The position numbers and the translations under genes are program-made. The notes under the pieces are model-generated. The model was not told the DNA's origin. It saw only the letters and a program-made list of their open reading frames with translations, and did no database searches. Shown in pieces: positions 44,780 through 53,448 of a DNA stretch of 64,000 bases. The stretch lies in the NCBI RefSeq assembly GCF_040822115.1, contig NZ_CP162004.1, positions 3,643,001 through 3,707,000 of the forward strand. Reading direction: 5' to 3'. The DNA is from Flavobacterium sp. WC2421 (lineage in GTDB: Bacteria > Bacteroidota > Bacteroidia > Flavobacteriales > Flavobacteriaceae). How positions within the stretch are numbered: position 1 is the stretch's first letter; the number at the start of each line of letters is the position of its first letter.

Positions 44780-47281
44780 ATGAAAATTTCTTTTGAAAAA
44801 AAAATATTCTTAGGGTTTGTCATCAATGTATTAGTAGTAATTGCATCAGGGTTAATTTTCATAAATCGACTTGATACAGGGCGAGATATCACTAGGGACC
44901 CAGTTTTTGACTGGGTTGAACTTTCATTATTTATACTATCTATCGTACTCCTTATTGTGGTCTATATTATTATTAGAACCCAATTGAAAGCAAAAACAGA
45001 GTCACAAAACTTACTCAATCAAAACCGACTCTTACTGCAATCGATAATTGACAATACATCAAACCCCATTTTTATAAAAAAAATTAATGGAGAATATTTG
45101 TTAGTCAACAAACAATTTGACTCTTTATTTAAAAACCCCACTGAAACAATTATTGGCAAAACAGATCACGACCTTCTACCCGAAACCATAGCTGAAGACT
45201 ACCGGAACTCTGACCTTGAAGTAGTAAAACAATTAAAAGAGTTAAAAACAGAAGAAGTTATTACGCAAGAAGATGGCAAACACACTTATATTGCTGTGAA
45301 ATTTCCATTGTACGATGCCAATAATAGGATATATGCTATAGGGGGAATATTAACTGATATTACAGCACGAAAAAAACTAGAAGATTCATTACTAGTTTCT
45401 GACAAGTTTTTCAATATGTCTGCGGAAATGATGGTTATCGCCTCGTTTGATAAATTTATCAAAGTAAACCCTGCAACAATTGAAATACTAGGATATTCAG
45501 AAGACGAACTACTAAGTCAGCCCTTCTTAAATTTTGTACACCCAGAAGATAAAGTTAATACCGCATCTGAAGTGGTCAAACTAAAATCTGGAATGAATTC
45601 TATGCAATTTAAAAACAGATACATCTGTAAAGATGGTGCTATAAAATGGTTACAATGGTCTACTTATTCCGAAATAACTTCTGGCTTATTGTATGCGGTG
45701 GCCAGTGACATAACTCCCTTAATTGAAAAAGAAATTGAATTAAAAGCAGTAGATAAATTCTTCAATATGTCTTTGGATTTCATGGTGATAGCACAGAAAG
45801 ATAAATTTATAAAAGTGAATCCCGCTACTAGTACCATATTGGGTTATACAGAAGAAGAGTTAACAACTGTTTCTTTCCTAAAATATATTCACCCTGACGA
45901 CATTGAAATTACAAACGAAGAAATAAATAAGCTTGAAAATGGTGCTACAATAATAAAATTTGAAAATCGATGGATTGCAAAAGAAGGATCGATCAAATGG
46001 TTAGTGTGGAATGCTGCAGCAGATATTGAAACGGGTTATTTATATGCCGTTGCCAGAGATATGACTTCACAAATAGAAACACAAAAATCTTTATTAATAG
46101 CTGAGAAATTTTTTAATATGTCTTATGACATGCTTGCCGTAGGAAGTGGAGACTATTTTATAAAAATTAATCCTGCTTTTACGAGAACACTAGGGTATGA
46201 ACAAAGTGACATGGACCATAAAACTTTTTTATCTTTTACGCATCCTGAAGACATAAAAGCTGCTACTGAAGCTATCAAATCTTTACAAAAAGGAAAATCA
46301 TTAATCAATCTTAGAGCTCGTGCTCGTTGTAAAGACGGAACTTATAAATGGTTGGATTGGACAAGTACAATTGACATTGAGACGGGAAAAATGTTTGCAG
46401 TTGCAAGAGATGTAACTGAAATGGTTAAATACGAGGAATCCTTAAAAGTAGCCGATAATTTCTTCGATATGGCTTTTGATATCTTATCCATTTCTAAAGA
46501 AGACCAATTTATTAAAATAAATCCTTCTTTTACAAAAACATTGGGCTATGAACAAAAAGATCTCAACAACATAAAATTCACTGATTTAATACATGCTGAT
46601 GACAAAGTTTTGGTAGAAGAAGAATTTAATAAACTCTTGAAAGGAACCCTCATGATTAATTATAAAAACAGGACTCTTTGCAAAGACGGAACCTACAAAT
46701 GGTTAGATTGGCATTGTAATTATGATGCCAAAAAAGGGTTGATTTATTCCGTTGCAAGAGATATTTCGGAAGAGATTCGATTAGAAAATGAGGAAAAAGT
46801 AATTATAAATGATTTGTATGAAAATGAAGAAAAATTACGCTTAATCCTAGAAAACATAGGGGAAGGTGTTATCGTTGCTAATGCAAATAAAGAAATCGTA
46901 ATGGCCAATTATATGGCCAATGAAATTTTTGGAATTGAAGAAGACGAGAATATCCCTTTGAATATTACCGATCATTTTGATTTGTTCTTTCCTGATGGCA
47001 GAACTATATTTCCATCCCAGAATCTTCCCATGGAAAAGGCCTTAAATGGAGAAGTAACTAATGATATTGATGTCATCCTTTCGGACTCAGAAACGCATGA
47101 AAGAAGACGCGTTTTGATTAGTGGAAGACCCTTGATAGATCAAGAGAATAATGTAGTTGCTGCAGTTGTAACCATAAAAGATATTAGTAAATACAAACAT
47201 CTAGAGGAAGAGTTACAAGAAGCCGAAACTAAATATCGAAAGTTAATTGGGTTTAAAAAAGACGAAGAAAAAAAAGAATAG
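44780..47281 (+). CDS. Membrane-anchored protein with about six PAS domains and no recognised output domain
   Basis: An 833-residue sensory protein. Two transmembrane helices lie near residues 10-30 and 47-67, followed by PAS domain 1 (about 85-205). Four very similar tandem PAS domains follow (about 206-690). They share KFFNMS near the start, then DKFIKVNPA, LGYxExEL, HPED and CKDGTYKWLDW; the last has FFDMAFD. A final PAS domain spans about 700-815, and a short charged coiled tail ends the protein. There is no histidine kinase, GGDEF, EAL or HTH domain, and no such gene follows. It may act through protein-protein contacts, or be the sensor half of a split kinase. Confidence 0.88.
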   Translation: MKISFEKKIFLGFVINVLVVIASGLIFINRLDTGRDITRDPVFDWVELSLFILSIVLLIVVYIIIRTQLKAKTESQNLLNQNRLLLQSIIDNTSNPIFIKKINGEYLLVNKQFDSLFKNPTETIIGKTDHDLLPETIAEDYRNSDLEVVKQLKELKTEEVITQEDGKHTYIAVKFPLYDANNRIYAIGGILTDITARKKLEDSLLVSDKFFNMSAEMMVIASFDKFIKVNPATIEILGYSEDELLSQPFLNFVHPEDKVNTASEVVKLKSGMNSMQFKNRYICKDGAIKWLQWSTYSEITSGLLYAVASDITPLIEKEIELKAVDKFFNMSLDFMVIAQKDKFIKVNPATSTILGYTEEELTTVSFLKYIHPDDIEITNEEINKLENGATIIKFENRWIAKEGSIKWLVWNAAADIETGYLYAVARDMTSQIETQKSLLIAEKFFNMSYDMLAVGSGDYFIKINPAFTRTLGYEQSDMDHKTFLSFTHPEDIKAATEAIKSLQKGKSLINLRARARCKDGTYKWLDWTSTIDIETGKMFAVARDVTEMVKYEESLKVADNFFDMAFDILSISKEDQFIKINPSFTKTLGYEQKDLNNIKFTDLIHADDKVLVEEEFNKLLKGTLMINYKNRTLCKDGTYKWLDWHCNYDAKKGLIYSVARDISEEIRLENEEKVIINDLYENEEKLRLILENIGEGVIVANANKEIVMANYMANEIFGIEEDENIPLNITDHFDLFFPDGRTIFPSQNLPMEKALNGEVTNDIDVILSDSETHERRRVLISGRPLIDQENNVVAAVVTIKDISKYKHLEEELQEAETKYRKLIGFKKDEEKKE

Positions 47282-47282
47282 A

Positions 47283-47888
47283 TTAATTCTCAATCTTTTT
47301 TAATAAATTTGGTTTGACCTCTTCAAACCATTCGTTTCGTAGAATACTCAAAATAATGGAATCTCGTCTCTTTTCACTACCCACATTTATAGGCATGTGG
47401 TTTCTAAGGATTCCTTCTTCCTTACATCCTATACTTTTCATGGCAGCAATACTTCTCTTATTGTTATTGTCGGCACGAAACTCAACACGCTCCATGCCTA
47501 GGGTTTCAAAAGCAAATTGTAACAGCAAAAATTTACATTGTTTGTTAAGTCCAGTGCCACGAAATTGTTCTCCATACCAAGTATAACCCAGTTGTAGCGT
47601 TTTGAAATCTAAGTTTATGTCGTAGAAGCGAGTGCTTCCTGCGTATTTTCCTGATTTTTTATCAAAAACGATAAAAGGAAATTGGTTTTTATTCTCTCTT
47701 CCTTTTACTGCCGATTGAATATAATTCAACATATTTTCTTTTCCGTCAGCACGGATTAGAGAATATTCCCAAGTAGTAGGTTCATTGATGGCAAACTCTA
47801 GTAAATTTTCTAAATCACTTTCTTGAAGGGAACGTAGTAAGACATGATTATTTTCAAGAATTACCTGCTGAGAAAAGTTTAAACTCAT
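47283..47888 (-). CDS. GNAT family N-acetyltransferase (RimJ/RimL-like)
   Basis: A 201-residue acetyltransferase of the RimJ/RimL group (Acetyltransf_3). It transfers acetyl from acetyl-CoA, usually to protein N-termini or small amines. Visible are VLLRSLQESDLENLLEFAIN at the N-terminus, the CoA-loop region GYTWYGEQFRGTGLNKQCKF and the conserved VEFRADNNNKRSIAAMKSIG. The start is the ATG at 47888; an upstream TTG is less likely. It converges with the PAS gene with one base between stops. Confidence 0.92.
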   Translation of the reverse strand: MSLNFSQQVILENNHVLLRSLQESDLENLLEFAINEPTTWEYSLIRADGKENMLNYIQSAVKGRENKNQFPFIVFDKKSGKYAGSTRFYDINLDFKTLQLGYTWYGEQFRGTGLNKQCKFLLLQFAFETLGMERVEFRADNNNKRSIAAMKSIGCKEEGILRNHMPINVGSEKRRDSIILSILRNEWFEEVKPNLLKKIEN

Positions 47889-47914
47889 AGTCAATTATTT
47901 AAAATACGGATAAA

Positions 47915-48274
47915 CTATTCACTCATTTCATCGTAACGCTCTGGAACTTGTGGGTCATATAGCGGACATTTAAATTCCTCCATTAGATTTACCAATTTAT
48001 CCATTGTACTTCCTTGGGTACCGTAGCAATCAATTTTTATACTTTGAGGTGTTGTTCTAACGTGAAAAGCTCCTACTCCGTCGTTGTTTTTCCAACTTTT
48101 ATCATCTACTTTTTCCCATTTTGAAAATACCGATGCGATGCGATTCAAGATCACTTGAACTGGAAGTTCTTCTAGTCCTTCAATTGCTGCTTGTTCTTCG
48201 GAAATGGATTCATAAACCAAGTGATGGTTTAAATATACTTCCTCTAGGTATTTCCAAAATACTAATTCGTACAT
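47915..48274 (-). CDS. Hypothetical cytoplasmic protein
   Basis: A 119-residue protein starting MYELVFWKYLEEVYLNHHLV, with LPVQVILNRIASVFSKWEKV in the middle and an acidic C-terminus (YDPQVPERYDEMSE). No export signal and no family I recognise. It lies 26 bases upstream of the acetyltransferase gene on the same strand, so the two likely share a transcript. The dispersed hairpin at 48289-48383 stands between it and purM. Confidence 0.65.
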   Translation of the reverse strand: MYELVFWKYLEEVYLNHHLVYESISEEQAAIEGLEELPVQVILNRIASVFSKWEKVDDKSWKNNDGVGAFHVRTTPQSIKIDCYGTQGSTMDKLVNLMEEFKCPLYDPQVPERYDEMSE

Positions 48275-48288
48275 GATATTTATTTTTT

Positions 48289-48383
48289 AGCCCCGATAGT
48301 AGCGGCATCTCCCGATTTAGAAAAACAAGGCTTTTTAGCCTTAGTTTTTATTATCGGGAATACAGCGGATAGCGGGATTAGCT
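48289..48383 (+). repeat. Dispersed hairpin repeat, copy 2
   Basis: Outer blocks AGCCCCGATAGTAGCGGCAT and CAGCGGATAGCGGGATTAGC match copy 1. The interior is a long stem: TCCCGAT with ATCGGGA, then AAGGCT-TTTT-AGCCTT. It sits between two leftward genes (purM upstream, hypothetical downstream), so it could terminate or process their mRNA. Confidence 0.75.
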
Positions 48384-48399
48384 TCTTATTTAAAAACTA

Positions 48400-49578
48400 T
48401 TAGTATTCAAAAGTTCCGTATACACTACTGATAGTTAATTTCTTACTATCGGCAGCTTCTACTCTTCCTACGATTTGAGCATCCACATTAAATGATTTTG
48501 AAATTGCAATAATATCCTGTGCAATTGCCTCAGGAACATATACTTCCATACGGTGACCGCAGTTAAAAACTTGGTACATTTCTTTCCAATCTGTTTTGGA
48601 TTGTTCTTGTATCAGTTGAAAAAGGGGTGGAACTGGAAATAAATTATCTTTTATAATATGCAAGTTTTGTACAAAATGTAAAATCTTAGTTTGCGCTCCT
48701 CCACTACAATGCACCATTCCGTGAATGTCAGCAGATGAGTATTTATCTAACATTTTCTTGATAATAGGTGCATACGTTCTTGTTGGCGAAAGTACTAATT
48801 GCCCTGCATCGATAGGTGAATTTTCAACTGCATCAGTCAGCTTCACTTGACCAGAATAGATTAATTCCTCAGGAACTGCTGCATCAAAACTTTCTGGGTA
48901 TTTGGTTGCTAGATATTTTTCGAAAACATCATGACGTGCCGATGTTAAACCGTTACTTCCCATTCCGCCATTATAGCTTTTCTCGTAGGTTGCTTGACCA
49001 AAAGAAGCCATTCCTACTATGACATCACCTGCTTTAATGTTAGCATTATCAATCACCTTAGAACGTTTCATACGAGCCGTCACCGTAGAATCTACAATAA
49101 TGGTACGTACCACATCTCCTACATCGGCAGTTTCTCCACCTGTAGAATGAATGCTTACACCAAAAGATTTTAACTCCTTGATTAACTCTTCGGTTCCATT
49201 TATAATTGCTGATAAAACTTCACCTGGAATTAAATTTTTATTTCTTCCAATGGTGGAAGAAAGTAAAATATTATCGGTTGCTCCTACACACAATAAATCG
49301 TCGATATTCATGATCAAAGCATCTTGAGCAATTCCTTTCCAAACAGAGATATCTCCAGTTTCTTTCCAATACATATAAGCTAGAGACGATTTGGTCCCCG
49401 CTCCATCCGCATGCATAATCAAGCAATAGTCTTCATCTTGGGTTAAATAATCAGGAACGATTTTGCAAAATGCCTGAGGAAATAATCCCTTGTCAATATT
49501 TTTTATAGCATTATGCACATCTTCTTTGGATGCTGAAACACCGCGTTGTGCATATCTTTTTGAAGTATCTGAACTCAT
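48400..49578 (-). CDS. purM: Phosphoribosylformylglycinamidine cyclo-ligase (AIR synthase, PurM)
   Basis: The product catalyses the fifth step of purine synthesis, forming AIR from FGAM with ATP. It is 392 residues, longer than the 345-residue E. coli type but normal for Bacteroidota. Motifs of the AIRS fold are visible: RYAQRGVSASKEDV at the N-terminus, LIMHADGAGTKSSLAYMYWK (ATP/substrate loop), STGGETADVGD and GMVHCSGGAQTKILHF. It is preceded by a TATCTTTG box at 49624-49631. Confidence 0.95.
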   Translation of the reverse strand: MSSDTSKRYAQRGVSASKEDVHNAIKNIDKGLFPQAFCKIVPDYLTQDEDYCLIMHADGAGTKSSLAYMYWKETGDISVWKGIAQDALIMNIDDLLCVGATDNILLSSTIGRNKNLIPGEVLSAIINGTEELIKELKSFGVSIHSTGGETADVGDVVRTIIVDSTVTARMKRSKVIDNANIKAGDVIVGMASFGQATYEKSYNGGMGSNGLTSARHDVFEKYLATKYPESFDAAVPEELIYSGQVKLTDAVENSPIDAGQLVLSPTRTYAPIIKKMLDKYSSADIHGMVHCSGGAQTKILHFVQNLHIIKDNLFPVPPLFQLIQEQSKTDWKEMYQVFNCGHRMEVYVPEAIAQDIIAISKSFNVDAQIVGRVEAADSKKLTISSVYGTFEY

Positions 49579-49623
49579 GTAGTCTAGTTGTGTAAGCTGT
49601 TTTTAAGCAACTGGGTTGTGCGG

Positions 49624-49631
49624 CAAAGATA
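49624..49631 (-). promoter_or_regulatory. -7 promoter element for purM
   Basis: Minus-strand TATCTTTG, an exact TAnnTTTG match, 46 bases upstream of the PurM ATG. Confidence 0.5.
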
Positions 49632-49714
49632 ATTATTTTTTTGGGTTTTGCCTATTGGGATATAGGAAGTGTTTCAGGAAATAATAGGTCCTTAACTAAA
49701 AAATAAAGTGCAAA

Positions 49715-49745
49715 AAAAATGCCTATCTAAAACCGATAGGCATTT
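49715..49745 (-). terminator. Terminator of the curli locus
   Basis: AAATGCCTATC pairs with GATAGGCATTT across a 7-base loop, with a T-run on the minus strand. It is the only strong terminator between csgG and purM, so it probably ends the curli transcript. Confidence 0.8.
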
Positions 49746-49765
49746 ATAGAACACTGTATTTTATT

Positions 49766-51259
49766 TTATTCCCAATCCGGCATACTCGCGTTGGAAAAAA
49801 GTATTGTTCTTGCCGCAACAGTACTATTACTAGAAGGAACTTGTTTTACTATGTTTTTTGTTGATAAGCCATCATTGGATGTATTTACAAAAATGTATTC
49901 CGACTCGCTTGGAGAATATCGCACGTCCAAATCTAAAGTACCTGTAGGTTTATCTAATCCAATATCAGTAGTTATCCCAGTACTAAAGACATACTCATAA
50001 ATCCTAGTGTCTAGCTGTCGATAATTGGCATTTTCATAACCTGAAATATCTCTCGTGAAAATTAATTTTTGCCCAGTTACTGAAAAATTCAGTCCTCCTA
50101 AAGCGCCATCAATTCCAGATAAAACTTGATTTATTACCGTTCCGGAAGTATTAATAACCCGTATTTCTGCATTATAACCACTCGCATTATTAATTTTCAA
50201 AGCAATTTTTGCACCATCAGTACTCCAGTCACATTCCGAAATAAATCTTCCGTCAGGAGTTTGATACATTTTAGTTAAGCCACTTCCATCTTTATTTATC
50301 CGATATAATTTATCAAAATAAGGATAGATAATTTGACTTCCTGATGCATTCCAAGAGAAATTTATAAACTCCGAATTAAATCCTGCAATGGGAACGGCAT
50401 TCGTCACTTTAAAAACTCCAGATCCATCCGGATTCATAGTGTAAATATGATTTTGTGACCCACTTGATCTAATAAAAGCAATTTTTTTAGATTGTGTATT
50501 TTTTCTAGGCCTCCAACTATTGGTAGCAGAATTGGTAATTTGTAATTGATCGCCTGAATCATTACCTGAATAAATTACGTTATTGTCATTTATATTTTTT
50601 ACAAATAAAAATCGAGCATTAGGTAAAGCCAATGTAGTAAATGTATGTACCGCACTCAATACTACTGGGTTTATTCCGTCTGAAGCTGATACTTGCCAAT
50701 AATATTTGGTATTGTAGGTTAGATTTTTTAAGTTGTAACTGGGTTGAGCAACATTAGAGTAAACAACAACATCAGTATTCGCATCATTTCTTAATGTAAT
50801 TTCATAGGTTAATGCGTCATTTTCAGGATCAGTGTCAGTCCAACTTAAATTCAATTCTAAATTTTGATTTACAGCATTGTCCGCTGGAGTGACTAGTGCA
50901 GGAGTTGTTGGAGGTTTGTTATTGGTGGTTGCTAATTTGAGTTCGAATACTAGATCTGTTGTGCTATTAATATTTACTGTTCCTGATTCAAATTTAGCTA
51001 GATAATTGTCTTTTTGAGCTTCAAAGGAGTATTGCCCTACTTTAATTTTAGGAATAGAAAAACGACCATCACTATCTGTAAAAACAATACTTGAACTTGG
51101 ATTTGAAAAAACCTTTACATTCTCTAAAGGTTCAAATGTCACTGCGCTCACTACTCTTCCATTAACTGTCCCAAAATCTTCTCCTGAAATTTTTTCCTCA
51201 CTACAAGAAAAGAAAAGAATTAAAAGAGACAGGCTTAGTTTTATATATATATTTTTCAT
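49766..51259 (-). CDS. Curli-locus lipoprotein with CarboxypepD_reg, fibronectin-like and beta-propeller parts
   Basis: A 497-residue surface or periplasmic lipoprotein (leader LLILFFSCSEEK). Domains in order: carboxypeptidase-regulatory-like (about 30-115, NGRVVSAVTFEPLENVKVFS), a fibronectin type III-like module (about 120-210, PALVTPADNAVNQ ... YYWQVSASDG), then a TolB/PD40-type propeller (about 215-497, IYTMNPDGSGVFKVTN, LYRINKDGSGLTKMY, SEYIFVNTSNDG). It starts 57 bases downstream of csgG on the same strand, with no terminator between, so it belongs to the curli transcript. It may anchor or modulate fibres; this is inference. Confidence 0.8.
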   Translation of the reverse strand: MKNIYIKLSLSLLILFFSCSEEKISGEDFGTVNGRVVSAVTFEPLENVKVFSNPSSSIVFTDSDGRFSIPKIKVGQYSFEAQKDNYLAKFESGTVNINSTTDLVFELKLATTNNKPPTTPALVTPADNAVNQNLELNLSWTDTDPENDALTYEITLRNDANTDVVVYSNVAQPSYNLKNLTYNTKYYWQVSASDGINPVVLSAVHTFTTLALPNARFLFVKNINDNNVIYSGNDSGDQLQITNSATNSWRPRKNTQSKKIAFIRSSGSQNHIYTMNPDGSGVFKVTNAVPIAGFNSEFINFSWNASGSQIIYPYFDKLYRINKDGSGLTKMYQTPDGRFISECDWSTDGAKIALKINNASGYNAEIRVINTSGTVINQVLSGIDGALGGLNFSVTGQKLIFTRDISGYENANYRQLDTRIYEYVFSTGITTDIGLDKPTGTLDLDVRYSPSESEYIFVNTSNDGLSTKNIVKQVPSSNSTVAARTILFSNASMPDWE

Positions 51260-51316
51260 TTTTTTAATATTAGATTTTAGGTAATAGAAAATTATTTAAG
51301 ATCAGAAGATCTACAA

Positions 51317-52693
51317 TTATTTAATTTGAATTTTATCTTTTTTCTTGGCAAAGTAATAGGTCAGCCCTACCCCAAAACGGTAATAATAATCATCCCGTAC
51401 TCCTCTTTTTATATAATCGATATTATCACTAAAATTCAAGTTATGTTCCCCATACATTTTTATACCAATTCTATCTGAAACTAGATATTCAAGCCCTAGC
51501 CCATATTGCACTTTTGTATGGAAATTTTCAAAATCCTTATTCATACCAAAACCACCTCCGGCAAATACATAAGGAGAAAATTTATCTTTAGGTAGTAAAA
51601 TAAATTCGGCATTAAGATCAAATGTTGCATACCATTTATCGAAACGGTCTTTATTAACGAGATTTATAGCATTTGTAGAAGCACTCAAATTAAAACTTGG
51701 TGTTAAAAAATATTTTAAAGCCCCACGCCCCATTGGGCGCAATAATGGATTTGCATAATCTCCATCCATTAAGGTAACACCACTTCCAAACTCGATTGCA
51801 AATTTTGACCTTCTATCCGTTAATTTTCTACCATATATCGCCGTTGCATCAGCATCTTCATTTTCTTTTTGATATTTTAACATTACAGAGTCAATCTCTT
51901 CTTTAGGCACATCAGCTTCCCAAATACCATCTTTAATTCCTTCCATAACAAGTGAGGCTACTGCTTTTTCTATAGCTTCAGTAACTGCCATTTGAATGGG
52001 TTCATTTGTAGTATAGCCCGTTTCTACTTCCAATAGTCTTTTAAAATTTACATATTTAAATAAACTTTGATCAATAGCTTGCGATAAAATCGTTTTAGAA
52101 ATATAAACGGATTTAAGTATCTTCCCATTTGCAGTAGAAACCATACGTAGATATATCGTAACTCTATCTTGTCGATATTTTACAGAACCTCCTGTACCAA
52201 AATATCGGGCACCAAAACCACCTGTAATAATATTAGAATCATACGAAATAATTCCTCCTTCAAGTAATACCCCCGCATATAATAAAGGGGATATTTGAGG
52301 TGCTTTAGGGTCTACATTTGCTGTATATTCTTGTCTAGTGGAACGGATAAGATTTCTCTCTTGAAGTAAGTTTCCTATATTTTCACGCTCTATAGGAACA
52401 AACCATTTTGAGTCTTCTAAAGCTTTAATTAAAATTGATGTCGCTCCTTGAGTTACGGCTGTACTAAAAGTACTTCCATTTTCGGAAGCTTTATATTGTC
52501 CCGTTTGGTCTCTAAATTTATAAATCCCTACTACTATAGGCTCTTTAGCTTTAGGAAGTCCTTTTAAAAGGGATGTTGCAGGAGTACTTTCGCCAATAAC
52601 TGCTTTCTCAATACCTGTGGGTTGGTTATAAAAAGCACCGCAACCGATAAATAAAAAAATAATAGGAAAAATTAAATAGGATTTGAATTGCAT
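51317..52693 (-). CDS. csgG: Curli secretion channel CsgG with C-terminal beta-barrel-like extension
   Basis: An outer-membrane secretion pore for curli subunits. The lipobox leader is IIFLFIGCGAF (Cys about 18). The CsgG core (about 35-275) has PIVVGIYKFRDQTGQYK, LIKALEDSKWFVPIERENIG, LLEGGIISYDSN and LEVETGYTTNEPIQMAV. E. coli CsgG is 277 residues; this one is 458. The extra 180 residues (about 285-458) have alternating polar/hydrophobic strands (FAIEFGSGVTLMDGDY, GALKYFLTPSFNLSAS, RFGVGLTYYF) like a small outer-membrane beta-barrel. The start is the ATG at 52693, a few bases after the csgF stop. Confidence 0.93.
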   Translation of the reverse strand: MQFKSYLIFPIIFLFIGCGAFYNQPTGIEKAVIGESTPATSLLKGLPKAKEPIVVGIYKFRDQTGQYKASENGSTFSTAVTQGATSILIKALEDSKWFVPIERENIGNLLQERNLIRSTRQEYTANVDPKAPQISPLLYAGVLLEGGIISYDSNIITGGFGARYFGTGGSVKYRQDRVTIYLRMVSTANGKILKSVYISKTILSQAIDQSLFKYVNFKRLLEVETGYTTNEPIQMAVTEAIEKAVASLVMEGIKDGIWEADVPKEEIDSVMLKYQKENEDADATAIYGRKLTDRRSKFAIEFGSGVTLMDGDYANPLLRPMGRGALKYFLTPSFNLSASTNAINLVNKDRFDKWYATFDLNAEFILLPKDKFSPYVFAGGGFGMNKDFENFHTKVQYGLGLEYLVSDRIGIKMYGEHNLNFSDNIDYIKRGVRDDYYYRFGVGLTYYFAKKKDKIQIK

Positions 52694-52697
52694 AATA

Positions 52698-53105
52698 TTA
52701 ATTTGGGATAATAACTTGAGTTTGTTCACCTGTCGTGGTATCTAAAATATCAACAGTCAATCCTCCAGAGGAAGGATAAATCTCAACTGATAAACTACCA
52801 AAAGTGTAGCTTCCTGCCGAAAGACCTTGTGAACCAAACTGCTGGGTATATAACGATCTTGAGATTTGGTTTAATAGTTGCGAATTCAACTGATCAGCAA
52901 ACTTTTCTAAATCCGTTTTAGCAGTTGTTGCTGATGATGTTTCTTTAAATTTATTTTGCGATTCAGCTGAACTAGCCAACCATTGATAATTAAATGTATC
53001 ACCTCCAAAAGCTGGATTTCTTGGTTTATAAACTAAATCCTGCGCATTCACCGACATAGTCAATAAAACTATTATTAAGGAAAATAAGAACTTCATTTTT
53101 TTCAT
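52698..53105 (-). CDS. csgF: Curli assembly protein CsgF
   Basis: A 135-residue exported protein. CsgF caps the CsgG channel and helps attach the nucleator to the surface. A signal peptide (to about 22, ending MSVNAQ) precedes the CsgF-typical mature start DLVYKPRNPAFGGDTFNYQW. This resembles the N-terminal CsgF peptide that inserts into the CsgG pore, with its N-P-x-F-G-G core. The C-terminal part is YPSSGGLTVDILDTTTGE. It begins 5 bases after the csgE stop and ends 5 bases before the csgG start, so translation is tightly linked. Confidence 0.95.
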   Translation of the reverse strand: MKKMKFLFSLIIVLLTMSVNAQDLVYKPRNPAFGGDTFNYQWLASSAESQNKFKETSSATTAKTDLEKFADQLNSQLLNQISRSLYTQQFGSQGLSAGSYTFGSLSVEIYPSSGGLTVDILDTTTGEQTQVIIPN

Positions 53106-53109
53106 AAAC

Positions 53110-53448
53110 TTAATATTGCGTAAAATATTTATTTTCTTTTTCTAAATTTTTTAAATAGGAATATGTAGCATAAATTGATTTTTGCACCATATTGTTTAAG
53201 TACTCTTCATCCGGTTTTGCCATAAATTCATAAATGGTTTCATTATTCATACTGATAACCAATTTAGTATTTCTTGCAAAACTTAATTCTTCACTTATTG
53301 AAACTATATTGGGTGCATTTATTTTATACTCATTGTATTTATAGTAATATAAATCGTAAAAATCTTTTCCTACTTTAGTTTTAGTTTCATCTATTACAAT
53401 TCCTTTTAATTCAAAACCGTCAATTGGTAACGATTCTACTTTTTTTTT
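53110..53448 (-). CDS. csgE: CsgE domain without its own start codon (joined to csgH in the -1 frame)
   Basis: Minus-strand reading from 53448 gives KKK and then a clear CsgE: LPIDGFELKGIVIDETKTKV, GKDFYDLYYYKYNEY, KLVISMNNETIYEFMAKP, ending KENKYFTQY before a TAA at 53112-53110. CsgE is a periplasmic partner of CsgG and needs export. This frame has an in-frame TGA just upstream (53451-53449). It has no start codon before the conserved region and no signal peptide. It lies in the -1 frame relative to csgH and overlaps it at a run of ten A (53449-53440). An eleven-A run would fuse CsgH and CsgE into one exported protein of about 240 residues. Confidence 0.85.
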   Translation of the reverse strand, partial: KKKVESLPIDGFELKGIVIDETKTKVGKDFYDLYYYKYNEYKINAPNIVSISEELSFARNTKLVISMNNETIYEFMAKPDEEYLNNMVQKSIYATYSYLKNLEKENKYFTQY

